Below are positions 8,018 through 17,257 of a stretch of 36,000 bases of DNA, piece after piece. Origin of the DNA: Legionella fairfieldensis ATCC 49588 (GTDB taxonomy: Bacteria; Pseudomonadota; Gammaproteobacteria; Legionellales; Legionellaceae). Location of the stretch: the NCBI RefSeq assembly GCF_000621525.1, contig NZ_JHYC01000025.1:1-36000 (forward strand). Reading direction: 5' to 3'. Every line of letters begins with the position of its first letter. Within the stretch, counting starts at the first letter, position 1. The position numbers and the translations under genes are program-made. The notes beneath the pieces are model-generated. The model did no database searches and was not told the DNA's origin. It saw only the letters and a program-made list of their open reading frames with translations.

Positions 8018-8287
8018 ATGAACAGCAAAGTATTTTCACAACGTTTTAATCGAGAGTTGGCCTTATTAGGTTTTCCAGAGGAGCTGTCTGAAAAAATTAA
8101 GGCAGTAGCTAAAGTCTTTGGCGTTTCACGCCATTTAGCGAATGCGATGATTTTTGGGTACATGCTCCCTTCCATGAGTCAATTAGACAAAATAGCTAAA
8201 GTACTTGAAGTTTGTCCGCGATGGTTAAGTGGCGCTACGGATAGAAAAAAAGCGTATGCCGAACTGGAGGAAGCAGAGGACGTGTAG
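8018..8287 (+). CDS. small helix-turn-helix DNA-binding protein
   Basis: 89 residues with a phage-repressor/XRE-like helix-turn-helix: ELSEKIKAVAKVFGVSRHLA with the recognition helix around ANAMIFGYMLPSMSQLDKIA (about residues 25-63), then VLEVCPRWLSGATDRK, the usual end of this domain. GGAG lies ten bases before the ATG. There is no ligand-binding or dimerisation domain beyond a short acidic tail (ELEEAEDV). It is probably a transcriptional regulator with targets unknown; its long leader and an inverted repeat shortly after its stop are candidate sites for its own control. The RMD1-family gene follows after 92 bases. Confidence 0.72.
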   Translation: MNSKVFSQRFNRELALLGFPEELSEKIKAVAKVFGVSRHLANAMIFGYMLPSMSQLDKIAKVLEVCPRWLSGATDRKKAYAELEEAEDV

Positions 8288-8304
8288 TCTGAGGCTAATT
8301 GCGG

Positions 8305-8350
8305 TATAATATTTTCCAAAAGGTCCTCATGATGCTTATGGCATCATGAG
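8305..8350. promoter_or_regulatory. TATAAT box and perfect 10-bp inverted repeat
   Basis: A TATAAT at 8305-8310 is followed by CTCATGATGC (8326-8335) and its exact reverse complement GCATCATGAG (8341-8350) around a five-base loop. No T-run follows, so it is more likely an operator or a leader hairpin for the next gene than a terminator. No clear -35 box is seen. Confidence 0.45.
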
Positions 8351-8379
8351 TTCAGGTATTTTCACAGGTTATTTATATC

Positions 8380-9183
8380 ATGGAATGCTTAAGCTATTGC
8401 ATTGCCAATACAATTGATTTGACACGTCTCGATGCCTATTTTAAAACTACTTTGCCTGGTTATAGCTCAGCCAGATCAAGAGATGTTTTGAAGCTTGGCC
8501 GCAGTGATGATTGCATTACTTTGTTTGTTTTTAAAAATGGTACAGTGGTGTCCTGGGGTATTAAACGGTATCAGATTAGTACTTATCTGGACATTATCAG
8601 GCGCTTTGCTGATAAACCAATATCTTTTTTAGTTCGGGATGAGTTCAGTTATCGGACGGGCGATAAAACAGCCATAGAGCCTCATGATTTTTTTGATGTA
8701 GATTGTATCACTATGGATGTTGACAGTGACGAATTAAAATTAAGTTTTTCCTACGGGTTTTCGCAATCCGTGAAGCTACAGTATTTTGAAACTATCATTG
8801 AAGCGCTCATTGAAAAATATAATCCCATGATCCAAAGTCTCTCCAATAAAGGGGAAATGCCTGTGAGTCGCAATCATATTCGGCAGGTCATTGGTGAAAT
8901 TCTGGGTGCCAAAAGTGAAATGAATTTAATCAGTAATTTTCTTTATCATCCAAAATATTTTTGGCAACACCCTACCCTTGAAGAATACTACACTATGCTG
9001 GAGCGTTATTTACATATTCAACGTCGTGTAAATGCTATTAATCATCGTCTGGATACGCTTAATGAAATTTTCGATATGTTTAATGGCTATCTGGAAAATC
9101 GCCATGCCCATAATCTGGAAATTATTATTATTGTGTTAATTACGATAGAAATTATTTTTGCTGTTCTTAATTTTCATTTTTAA
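8380..9183 (+). CDS. RMD1/DUF155-family membrane-anchored protein
   Basis: 267 residues of the RMD1 (DUF155) family, known from yeast Rmd1 and mitochondrial RMND1 and also found in bacteria. Visible blocks: DCITLFVFKNGTVVSWGIKR (about 47-66), the ISFLVRDEFSY region, a DELKLSFSYGFSQSVKLQYF block, and a C-terminal LEYYTML-like region EYYTMLERYLHIQRRVNAIN followed by LDTLNEIFDMFNGYLE. A single hydrophobic segment at about 246-263 (IIIIVLITIEIIFAVL) anchors the C-terminus, as is usual for the family. The molecular role is unsettled; the eukaryotic members affect mitochondrial translation. The ribosome site is weak. It stands alone between the HTH gene and the permease gene. Confidence 0.82.
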   Translation: MECLSYCIANTIDLTRLDAYFKTTLPGYSSARSRDVLKLGRSDDCITLFVFKNGTVVSWGIKRYQISTYLDIIRRFADKPISFLVRDEFSYRTGDKTAIEPHDFFDVDCITMDVDSDELKLSFSYGFSQSVKLQYFETIIEALIEKYNPMIQSLSNKGEMPVSRNHIRQVIGEILGAKSEMNLISNFLYHPKYFWQHPTLEEYYTMLERYLHIQRRVNAINHRLDTLNEIFDMFNGYLENRHAHNLEIIIIVLITIEIIFAVLNFHF

Positions 9184-9250
9184 ACTTTTATTAAGTGAAA
9201 GAGCATGGAAACGGTTGCCAAATCGGTTCTTCTTTGTGTAGGATAAATTT

Positions 9251-10549
9251 TTGGTCTCGAACTGTCGGTTCATGACGTTAAAATCCTTTTTTTTGAGTTA
9301 CTCCTCCCTTAAAACAGAAGTTTTAGCTGGAATAACTACCTTTTTAACAATGGCTTACATTGTTTTTGTGAATCCTGCCATTTTACATGAAGCGGGTATG
9401 GATCAGGGCGCAGTATTTACTGCAACCTGTCTGGTCACTGCGTTTGCTTGCATTCTAATCGGCTTTCTGGCTAATACTCCTATAGGCGTAGCGCCGGGTA
9501 TGGCTCTTAATATTTATTTTTCCTATAGCGTTGTCCAAAGTATGGGAATTGATTGGCAACATGCTTTGGCAATGGTTTTTATTTCGGGGCTGTTATTTTT
9601 TCTTCTTAGTTTAACGATGCTGCGTCGTTTATTAATTGAAGCAATTCCCAACAATCTGCAAATTGCTATCCTTATAGGAATCAGTTTGCTTATTGCGCTA
9701 ATAGCGTTACAGTCGAATCAGATAATTATTAGTGATCATCATACGATGGTACGGTTGGGTAATCTGCACAGGCCGCAAAGTTGGCTATTTTTATTAGGTT
9801 TTTTATTAATTCTGGTGCTTGATTATTATTGCATTCCTGCTGCTATCATAATAGGCATTCTTGTTATCAGCGGAATAAGTTTGTTATCAGGGTTGACTTC
9901 CTGGCAAGGTTTGGTTGCTTTGCCACCCTCCATGCAGGCTACTTTCTTTAAACTGGATTTTTCAGGTTTATCCAGTATAACGGCGCTTAAAGCGATATTT
10001 ACGTTCTTTCTAATTGCTGTTTTTGATGCAACGGGCACCTTGATAGGTCTACTTAATCCGTCTATTTTTAGGAAACAACCGGATTATCAGCAACGATTGA
10101 GTAGAAGTTTAACAGCAGATGCGGCTGCTTCTGTTGTAGCCGGTTTATTAGGGTCAGCAAGTACTTCTCCTTACATAGAATCCGCTGCGGGTATTCAAGC
10201 TGGCGGGCGTTCGGGTTTAACTGCATTAATTATTGCAGGTGGCTTTCTATTGCTGCTATTTTTTTTCCCTCTGGCACAGATGATTCCCAGCTATGCTGTA
10301 GGACCTGCTTTACTCTATGTGAGCTGTTGTATGATGAAACATTTGGGAGCATTAAAATTAACAGACATTCGAGAAGCTGCTCCCTGTATGATCACCATTA
10401 TGATGATCCCTTTTACTTTCTCTATTGCTGACGGCATTGGCGGAGGGATAATCCTTTACACATTCTTACAGCTGCTGACTCGACAAACCGTTAATTGGTT
10501 ATTAATTAGCTTGACTATTATTTTCATCGTGTTTTTTTTAATCAGTTAA
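9251..10549 (+). CDS. NCS2-family purine permease (AzgA-like)
   Basis: A polytopic protein of 432 residues in the AzgA branch of NCS2 transporters, which bring in adenine, guanine or hypoxanthine by proton symport. Diagnostic blocks are EVLAGITTFLTMAYIVFVNP, the short-helix motif TPIGVAPGMALNIYFSYSVV, FFLIAVFDATGTLIGLL, and GLLGSASTSPYIESAAGIQAGGRSG around the substrate site. TTG 9251 is preceded by AGGA at seven bases; ATG 9272 is a second candidate and gives 425 residues closer to the family start but lacks a ribosome site. There are about a dozen hydrophobic segments. The exact substrate cannot be told from sequence alone. Confidence 0.9.
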   Translation: MVSNCRFMTLKSFFLSYSSLKTEVLAGITTFLTMAYIVFVNPAILHEAGMDQGAVFTATCLVTAFACILIGFLANTPIGVAPGMALNIYFSYSVVQSMGIDWQHALAMVFISGLLFFLLSLTMLRRLLIEAIPNNLQIAILIGISLLIALIALQSNQIIISDHHTMVRLGNLHRPQSWLFLLGFLLILVLDYYCIPAAIIIGILVISGISLLSGLTSWQGLVALPPSMQATFFKLDFSGLSSITALKAIFTFFLIAVFDATGTLIGLLNPSIFRKQPDYQQRLSRSLTADAAASVVAGLLGSASTSPYIESAAGIQAGGRSGLTALIIAGGFLLLLFFFPLAQMIPSYAVGPALLYVSCCMMKHLGALKLTDIREAAPCMITIMMIPFTFSIADGIGGGIILYTFLQLLTRQTVNWLLISLTIIFIVFFLIS

Positions 10550-10786
10550 CGGGGTCTTTTGTTTGCAATACGCTTATTCCGTCTATGTGCCTTAGTGAAG
10601 TAGCATGGATTTCAAGAGATAAAATTCCCAGGTTCCCTATTTATAAAAATGTTTACTATACTAAAAAATAGAGAAAAAGAGCTTTGTTCCCGACAAAAAA
10701 TAGCTATTAACGGGAATCGCTGACTTTCGTTGGCAATTCCGTATTCCTGGAATGGTTTGTCCGGTACAAAGGAAAAGGAGAGGATG

Positions 10787-10966
10787 ATGGCCAGGAAGAA
10801 AAGTAAAAACGAGCGAATTGGTATTTTTGCAATTATTATTCTTATCGTTCTGGCTATAATTGGACTTTATTTCTCTTCTCATCCTGCCGCGGTTGCTACA
10901 CAGAATTCTCGTTACGCGCCTGTACCCGCAGAGGCACCTACTCCTTTATCAAATAATAATTCTTGA
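10787..10966 (+). CDS. small single-span membrane protein
   Basis: A 59-residue protein with a basic N-terminus (MARKKSKNERIG), one membrane segment (IFAIIILIVLAIIGLYF, about 13-29) and a Pro/Ala-rich tail (APVPAEAPTPL). ATG 10787 is preferred: AAGGAG lies six bases upstream, whereas ATG 10784 is too close to it and the longer frame from 10730 has no ribosome site. By charge the N-terminus is cytoplasmic and the tail periplasmic. No family is recognised. The 237 bases upstream hold only short imperfect repeats (TTCCCG/CGGGAA at 10686 and 10710) and a TATACT box at about 10658. Confidence 0.6.
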   Translation: MARKKSKNERIGIFAIIILIVLAIIGLYFSSHPAAVATQNSRYAPVPAEAPTPLSNNNS

Positions 10967-11064
10967 ATGAACTCGTCCATCGGCCAGAAGATTTTGTATG
11001 ATAGGACTTGTGAAATCATCTCAACGCAATAAAATAGAATGATTTACTTATTGATTGAAATCTC

Positions 11065-11931
11065 ATGCTTATTTGCAATAATCAGTTAAGTGCTACTCAG
11101 CTACAAGCAGTAGATGTCCTGGCGGCTTTATGCCATGGTACAGATGGTGGTCTGCCAGCACTATATCGTCATATTCTGGAACAAAAACGAATTACGGATA
11201 ATAATGTACTTTATTTTCAAGAGAATAATTTACTGGGTTTTTTGAGCGTTTATTTTTTTTATGCTGATGCGTGTGAAGTAAGCATTCTGGTGGCTCCGAC
11301 CCATCGTAGACAGGGTATTGCGAAACAATTACTGCGCGCCATTCTGCCCTTACTTACGATAAAGCAAATTACCACCCTGATTTTTTCTACTCCCCCTGTA
11401 ATTAATGAAACCTGGTTGACCCGCCTGGGGTTTCACTATCGTCATAGTGAATATCATATGCAACGGCAGAGTTATGAGCCTGTTTTACTTACCAGACAAG
11501 TGCTTTCTATAAAAAAAGCTACTCCCGAGGATATTCCGGCCTTATGCGCTATTGATGAACGTTGTTTTAAGGAAAAGCAAGACAACATGCCCGCACGTTT
11601 TGATAATCTGCTAAGCGAGGGTAATTACACCTTGTTGCTTGCTTATCATGGTGAGAAAGCGGTGGGTAAGGCTCACATTCGTTGGCACGCAGAAGAGACT
11701 ATTTTATCGGATATAGCTATTTTACCTTCTTATCAGGGGCAGGGTTGGGGAGGTGAGTTGCTCGCCTGTTGTATTAATCATGCTTTAATGCAGGGTAAAA
11801 CCAAACTCGCACTTGATGTGGAAACATCCAATCACAATGCGCTTAATCTTTATACACGTCATGGCTTTAAATCAGTCAATGCTACTGATTACTGGACAGC
11901 TCCTATTGATAAATTACACAATTTTTCTTAA
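11065..11931 (+). CDS. tandem GNAT-family acetyltransferase
   Basis: 288 residues made of two GNAT domains. The first (about 1-145) carries VSILVAPTHRRQGIAKQLLR, with the acetyl-CoA pyrophosphate loop RRQGIA; the second (about 147-285) carries LSDIAILPSYQGQGWGGELL with QGQGWG, then LDVETSNHNALNLYTRHGFK, the classic motif B. Both loops look functional. The arrangement resembles mycothiol-synthase-type or other double GNAT enzymes, but the substrate cannot be assigned; acetylation of a small amine or a protein N-terminus are both possible. The ribosome site is weak. It stands alone upstream of the fabF-like gene. Confidence 0.85.
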   Translation: MLICNNQLSATQLQAVDVLAALCHGTDGGLPALYRHILEQKRITDNNVLYFQENNLLGFLSVYFFYADACEVSILVAPTHRRQGIAKQLLRAILPLLTIKQITTLIFSTPPVINETWLTRLGFHYRHSEYHMQRQSYEPVLLTRQVLSIKKATPEDIPALCAIDERCFKEKQDNMPARFDNLLSEGNYTLLLAYHGEKAVGKAHIRWHAEETILSDIAILPSYQGQGWGGELLACCINHALMQGKTKLALDVETSNHNALNLYTRHGFKSVNATDYWTAPIDKLHNFS

Positions 11932-12057
11932 CTATATATCTCTGTTCAGTTCAGGTATTATAACATTGGTGACAGTGGTCAACGACATGGGTTAGTGAAT
12001 CTGCCCTGTACCTGAGTAGGGTGCAAATAAAATAATACAAGCACGAACGAATTCGTC

Positions 12058-12087
12058 TTGACAGTTTTTCTGCCGCGCCTTTAGTAT
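12058..12087 (+). promoter_or_regulatory. likely promoter of the fabF-like gene
   Basis: A perfect TTGACA (12058-12063) is followed after 18 bases by TAGTAT (12082-12087), predicting a start near 12095 and a leader of about 33 bases. The 10-base palindrome ACGAATTCGT lies just upstream. Confidence 0.5.
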
Positions 12088-12127
12088 TGCTGTTTATCGC
12101 GGAAGGAAGCGCTAAGAGGGTAAGGAA

Positions 12128-13351
12128 ATGAAAAAACGGGTTGTAATCACGGGGATGGAAATAGTTTCCTCCATTGGCAATAGCCTTGAAGCGTTCTGGC
12201 AGGCAGCAACGACTGGACAATGTGGTATTAAACGTATCCAGCTTTATGATCCTGCACCGTATACCACGCAGATAGCCGGAGAAATTACTAATCTCTCATT
12301 AGAGGATTTGCCTGAATTTAATAAAAGCAAGCGATATCCACGGGTTGCTCAATATGCACTTTATTGTGCCCATTATGCCATTCAACGTTCAGGCTTGACT
12401 CCTGTTGAGTTGGCTAATGCCGGTACCTACGTGGGCACCAGTCTTGGAGGGACGCCTGAACTTGAGGCTGCTTACGAGGTTTTTTATCGAGAAGGTTGGA
12501 AGAAAATTCCTGCTTTAAGTGTCATACGCGGAATGCCCAATTCAGTTGCCAATCATGTGGCGATTGCATTTGGTTTAGGCGGACCCAATTCCACCATTTC
12601 AAACGCCTGTGTTTCTTCTGCTGAAGCGATAGGTTATGCCTATCAGCAGATTGCACAGGGTAAACTGACTACCGCGTTGTGTGGTGGCACCGAATCTCTC
12701 TTGTGGGAAAGCATCATGGCTGCCTGGTGTAAGTTACGTGTGATGTCGACTCAGAATGAAAACCCTCAGATGGCTTGTCGTCCTTTTGATAAAAATCGAG
12801 ATGGTTTGGTTATGGCTGATGGGGCAGGCATTTTAATTCTTGAGGAGTTGCAACAGGCAAGGGCAAGAGGTGCCAGTATTTATGCTGAAATCATTGGCTT
12901 TGGAGCGAGTTGTGATGCTCATCATATTACTGCGCCTGACACCCAGGGACAAATTCGAGCGATCCATGCTGCCCTTGACGATGCCAGACTGGCTGCGAGC
13001 GATGTGCAATATATTAATGCGCATGGCACAGGAACCCAGTTAAACGATCTTACCGAAACGGAAACCATTAAAACAGTGTTTGGCAAACGTGCCTATGAAA
13101 TACCTGTTACCGCACAAAAAGCGATGACTGGACATGCCATTGGTGCGGCGGGTGCCATGGAAATTATTGCTACAACCTTAAGTTTGAAGAACGATCTGTT
13201 GCTACCTACAATCAATTTGTATAATGCCGATCCTGACTGTGATTTGGATTATGTAGCCAATCACGCGCGTCCAATGCAAATAGATATCGCATTATCCAAT
13301 CATTTTGCTTTTGGCGGTGCGAACGCAGCACTGCTCTTGCGCCGTATGTAA
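12128..13351 (+). CDS. fabF: beta-ketoacyl-ACP synthase II (FabF-like)
   Basis: A 407-residue condensing enzyme with all catalytic residues in place: C161 in NACVSSAEAIGYAY, H299 in NAHGTGTQLNDLTE, K331 and H336 in KAMTGHAIGAAG, and the closing NHFAFGGANAALL block. It elongates acyl-ACP by condensation with malonyl-ACP in the cytoplasm. AGAGGG upstream supports the start. It is not beside acpP or fabG as the housekeeping fabF usually is, and lpxD follows 118 bases later. It may therefore be a second FabF serving a special acyl chain, for example for lipid A; that is inference from position. The gene symbol marks the family, not proven orthology. Confidence 0.88.
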   Translation: MKKRVVITGMEIVSSIGNSLEAFWQAATTGQCGIKRIQLYDPAPYTTQIAGEITNLSLEDLPEFNKSKRYPRVAQYALYCAHYAIQRSGLTPVELANAGTYVGTSLGGTPELEAAYEVFYREGWKKIPALSVIRGMPNSVANHVAIAFGLGGPNSTISNACVSSAEAIGYAYQQIAQGKLTTALCGGTESLLWESIMAAWCKLRVMSTQNENPQMACRPFDKNRDGLVMADGAGILILEELQQARARGASIYAEIIGFGASCDAHHITAPDTQGQIRAIHAALDDARLAASDVQYINAHGTGTQLNDLTETETIKTVFGKRAYEIPVTAQKAMTGHAIGAAGAMEIIATTLSLKNDLLLPTINLYNADPDCDLDYVANHARPMQIDIALSNHFAFGGANAALLLRRM

Positions 13352-13469
13352 TGATTAAAATTCAGACGATCTTGCCACGGCAATGTTAATTTATAAAAAG
13401 CGCTCGTGCAACTTCAATTACATCACGCTATAATCGTCCTATTTTTGTATGATTATTAAAGGTCAAGTG

Positions 13470-14525
13470 ATGAATGCTGCGTTGTCTGAGATAGCCCATT
13501 TAGTGCGGGGGCAGGTGATAGGTGATGAGAATATTATTATTTCTACATTAGCACCCATTGATAATATTATTACAGGCGCGCTTGTTTTTGCAGAAGGCAA
13601 AGAAAATTTACAATTGGCTGAAAAATCCGTAGCAGCGGCTCTTCTTGTTAACGACAGGACAACCAGTGAGGTAAAATCAGTCATCCAGGTGGATAATCCT
13701 TTTAAAGCATTTATCCAGTTACTTGATCATTTTAATCCTGTTAAAAAACCAGTACCGGGCATTCATCCTACAGCAGTGATTGCTCCTGATGTTCGTTTGG
13801 GTAACAACATTTCTGTGGGTCCTTATGTCATTATCGAGTCAGGGACAATTATTGGCGATAATTGTGTAATTAAAGGACATGTGATGATCGGTGAGCATGT
13901 TACAATTGGTGCAGATACAACCATTCATCCTCATGTCACGATTTACGAACGATGTCAAATTGGTGCCAGAGTCTGTATTCATGCTTCAACGGTTATCGGT
14001 TCTGACGGTTTTGGCTATACTTTTGTTGATAATCACCATATGAAAGTCCCTCACATTGGTAGCGTTGTTATTGAAGATGATGTCGAGATCGGCGCTAACA
14101 CGGTAGTAGACAGAGCCACCTTGGGGGCAACAACAATTGGCGCCGGGACAAAAATTGATAATCTGGTGCAGATAGCTCATTCCGTTAAATTGGGTAAACA
14201 TAATATTCTCTGCGCGTTTACAGGTATTGCAGGCAGCACTACCAGTGGAGATCATGTCGTTTTTGCCGCTAATGTAGGAGTCAGTGATCATGTTCGGATT
14301 GATGATGGCGTTATTTTGGGCGCCCGTGCCGGTGTGCCGCCCAAAAAACATCTCAAACAAGGCAATATTTATTTAGGCAATCCTGCACGACCTAAAGATA
14401 AGGCTATCGAGCAGGAATTATCTGTAACTCGAATTCCATTAATGCGAAAAAATTTAAAATCAATCAGTGACAAAGTGACCGAATTAAATAAGCGTTTGGC
14501 TCAGTATGAGAACAAAGAACAATGA
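13470..14525 (+). CDS. lpxD: UDP-3-O-acylglucosamine N-acyltransferase
   Basis: 351 residues, close to the 341 of the E. coli enzyme. An N-terminal uridine-binding domain (about 1-95) is followed by left-handed beta-helix hexapeptides from [20 protein letters not shown] onward and a helical tail. The catalytic histidine lies in [12 protein letters not shown], and GSDGFGYTF is the family block upstream of it. It adds a 3-hydroxyacyl chain to the lipid A precursor. ATG 13470 is chosen because AAAGG lies seven bases upstream; ATG 13449 has none. A TATAAT at 13429-13434 may be its promoter. It stands outside the usual bamA-lpxD-fabZ-lpxA cluster, so it may be a second lpxD, as L. pneumophila has. 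polA overlaps by four bases. Confidence 0.93.
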   Translation: MNAALSEIAHLVRGQVIGDENIIISTLAPIDNIITGALVFAEGKENLQLAEKSVAAALLVNDRTTSEVKSVIQVDNPFKAFIQLLDHFNPVKKPVPGIHPTAVIAPDVRLGNNISVGPYVIIESGTIIGDNCVIKGHVMIGEHVTIGADTTIHPHVTIYERCQIGARVCIHASTVIGSDGFGYTFVDNHHMKVPHIGSVVIEDDVEIGANTVVDRATLGATTIGAGTKIDNLVQIAHSVKLGKHNILCAFTGIAGSTTSGDHVVFAANVGVSDHVRIDDGVILGARAGVPPKKHLKQGNIYLGNPARPKDKAIEQELSVTRIPLMRKNLKSISDKVTELNKRLAQYENKEQ

Positions 14526-17215
14526 CAGCGCCTTTAATTTTAATTGATGGATCCTCATATTTTTTTCGTGCCTTTCATGCGCTGCCGCCACTGACCAATT
14601 CAAAAGGACAGCCAACCGGTGCTATTTATGGTGTAGCCAATATGGTTAAACGGCTCATCAAGGATTATCAGCCAGAGCAAATTGCCGTCGTTTTTGACGC
14701 GAAAGGCAAAACTTTTCGCGAGGAATGGTATCCTGAGTATAAAGCGCATCGTGCACCCATGCCTCCTGATCTCGGCAATCAGTTTCAGCCGCTGATAGAT
14801 ATATTGGAAGCAATGGGTTTACCTTTGCTTATCGTTGAAGGAGTCGAGGCCGATGATGTAATTGGTACCCTGTCTCACCTGGCAACGGCCCAGGGACAGC
14901 CAGTACTTATTTCCACCGGCGATAAGGATATGGCTCAACTGGTTAATGAGCATGTGACGCTTATTAATACAATGAGTAATCAGATTTTGGATGTATCGGG
15001 TGTTAAGCAAAAATTTGGTGTACATCCGACACAATTTATTGATTATCTGACATTAATTGGTGATAGTGTCGATAATATTCCTGGTGTCACCAAGTGTGGA
15101 CCTAAAACAGCAGCAAAATGGCTGGAGCTCTATCAAACCCTGGATAATGTTATTGCCCATGCGGAGGCAATGACGGGCAAAATCGGGGAGTACTTGCGTG
15201 CAAGTTTGGCCCATCTACCTTTATCAAAGAAGTTAGTTACTATAAAGACGGATGTTGTTTTACCTTTAACCCTGACCGATCTGAAGCTTAAAGAAGCGAA
15301 TCGTGATCAATTAATTCATTTGACCCAGACGTTGGAGTTTAAGTCCTGGTTAAAAGAATTATTAGGGCAAGGAGCAATGGAGCGTAGACAACCGATAGCT
15401 GTCATTCCTGAGGCGGAGCGACAAGAAAATTTTACTGTGATATCGAGTGATGCTCAATTTGCGGATTGGCTTTCGCAACTGGAGTCCTGCGCCTTATTCT
15501 GTATTGATACAGAAACGACTGGTCTTGACGCAATGAATGCGGAAATTGTGGGTATTGCTCTAGCTATAGAGGAAGACAAACCAGCCTACATCCCACTTAT
15601 TCACAAAGATGGCAGTGAGCAATTATCGCGTGAAAAAGTATTAGAAGCATTAAAACCCATCCTTGAAAATGCCAATATCGGTAAAGTGGGTCAGAATTTG
15701 AAATACGATTACAATGTCTTTAAAAACCATGGGATCCATCTGCGGGGTATTCTATTTGATACAATGCTTGAGTCCTATGTACTCAATTCCAGTGCAGGGC
15801 GTCACGACATGGATTCTCTGGCATTAAAATACCTTGGTCATAAAACCATCAGTTATGAGGATGTGGCTGGTAAAGGCGCGAAACAGCTCCGTTTTGATGA
15901 AATAGCAGTCATTGATGCTGCTCCCTATGCGGCGGAAGATGCCGATATTACGTTTAAGCTGCACCATAAATTATTTCCCATGCTTGATGAGCCATTAAAA
16001 TCAGTTCTGCAAACGATTGAAGTGCCCTTGCTCACTGTATTGGGCGATATGGAATACCAGGGTGTGCTTGTTGATGAGAAAACGCTGGCACTTCACGGTG
16101 AGCGTTTAAAGGAACGCATGATAGCATTGGAAGAGGAGGCTTTACATTTAGCCGGAAAGCCTTTTAATTTAAATTCGCCCAGGCAGTTGCAGGAAATTTT
16201 ATATATCGAACAACAGTTACCTGTCCTGGCAAAAACACCGAAAGGGCAGCCTTCCACTGCGGAGTCGGTGCTACAGGAGCTTGCTTTTGATTATCGTTTG
16301 CCAGCGATTATTCTTGCCTATCGTAGTTTAAGTAAACTCGTATCCACTTACATTGAAGCATTACCCAGGCGAATAAATCCCCGAACGCAGCGCGTTCATA
16401 CTTCTTATAATCAGGCTATAGCCGCGACCGGTCGTTTGTCTTCCAGCGATCCTAATTTGCAAAATATACCTATTCGCAATGAGGAAGGTCGATTAATTCG
16501 TAAAGCATTCATTGCGCCTCCCCATCATTACTTATTGGCAGCGGATTATTCCCAAATTGAATTACGTATTATGGCGCATTTATCACAGGATGAAAATTTA
16601 CTTAATGCGTTCGCTAAGGGCTGGGATATTCATGCGGCAACGGCGAGTGAAATTTTTCAGATCGAACTGACGGAAGTAAATCATGAACAGCGCCGCCGAG
16701 CAAAAGCGGTTAACTTTGGGTTGATTTATGGGATGTCTTCTTTTGGTCTGGCCAAGCAATTGGGCATCGAACGTCAAGATGCACAATATTATATGGAGCG
16801 CTATTTTCAGAGATATCCAGGGGTTTTTGATTACATGGAACGCGCCCGTAAACAGGCCCGTATTCAGGGCTATGTTGAAACGCTGTTTGGTCGCCGTCTT
16901 TATGTACCCGAAATTAATGCACAAAACATGGTGCGACGTAAAGCGGCAGAACGCGCGGCAATTAACGCACCGCTCCAGGGAACAGCAGCTGATATTATTA
17001 AGAAAGCAATGCTGGCAATAGCGACATGGCAGGCAACACGCGATGATGTAAAAATGATTATGCAGGTGCATGACGAATTGGTTTTTGAGGTGCATGAATC
17101 GGCGCTGGATTCGACAAAACCAATCATTCGTGAGTTAATGGAGAATACCGTACAGTTATCTGTACCCTTGCAGGTATCGATTGGTGTAGGGCGAAACTGG
17201 GATGAAGCCCATTAA
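14522..17215 (+). CDS. polA: DNA polymerase I
   Basis: 897 residues with the full three-domain layout. Residues 1 to about 290 are the 5'-3' flap nuclease ([59 protein letters not shown]). Residues about 310-500 are the 3'-5' exonuclease with intact metal ligands D329 and E331 in [10 protein letters not shown], so proofreading is expected. The polymerase domain holds motif A with D675 in [10 protein letters not shown], motif [21 protein letters not shown] and motif C D851-E852 in [10 protein letters not shown]. It fills Okazaki and repair gaps. Start and lpxD stop overlap as ATGA, so translation is coupled, an odd pairing of lipid A synthesis with repair. Confidence 0.97.
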   Translation: MTAPLILIDGSSYFFRAFHALPPLTNSKGQPTGAIYGVANMVKRLIKDYQPEQIAVVFDAKGKTFREEWYPEYKAHRAPMPPDLGNQFQPLIDILEAMGLPLLIVEGVEADDVIGTLSHLATAQGQPVLISTGDKDMAQLVNEHVTLINTMSNQILDVSGVKQKFGVHPTQFIDYLTLIGDSVDNIPGVTKCGPKTAAKWLELYQTLDNVIAHAEAMTGKIGEYLRASLAHLPLSKKLVTIKTDVVLPLTLTDLKLKEANRDQLIHLTQTLEFKSWLKELLGQGAMERRQPIAVIPEAERQENFTVISSDAQFADWLSQLESCALFCIDTETTGLDAMNAEIVGIALAIEEDKPAYIPLIHKDGSEQLSREKVLEALKPILENANIGKVGQNLKYDYNVFKNHGIHLRGILFDTMLESYVLNSSAGRHDMDSLALKYLGHKTISYEDVAGKGAKQLRFDEIAVIDAAPYAAEDADITFKLHHKLFPMLDEPLKSVLQTIEVPLLTVLGDMEYQGVLVDEKTLALHGERLKERMIALEEEALHLAGKPFNLNSPRQLQEILYIEQQLPVLAKTPKGQPSTAESVLQELAFDYRLPAIILAYRSLSKLVSTYIEALPRRINPRTQRVHTSYNQAIAATGRLSSSDPNLQNIPIRNEEGRLIRKAFIAPPHHYLLAADYSQIELRIMAHLSQDENLLNAFAKGWDIHAATASEIFQIELTEVNHEQRRRAKAVNFGLIYGMSSFGLAKQLGIERQDAQYYMERYFQRYPGVFDYMERARKQARIQGYVETLFGRRLYVPEINAQNMVRRKAAERAAINAPLQGTAADIIKKAMLAIATWQATRDDVKMIMQVHDELVFEVHESALDSTKPIIRELMENTVQLSVPLQVSIGVGRNWDEAH

Positions 17216-17257
17216 TTTCTGTTAATCAATTTGGAATAGTTGGTGGAGACTAATTTT

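Noticed and set aside
7879-8175. 98-codon minus-strand open frame
   Set aside because: It lies opposite the HTH gene and the hairpin region, has no ribosome site and no recognisable domain.
16598-17095. 165-codon minus-strand open frame
   Set aside because: It is fully inside polA, opposite its most conserved motifs; it is a shadow frame.
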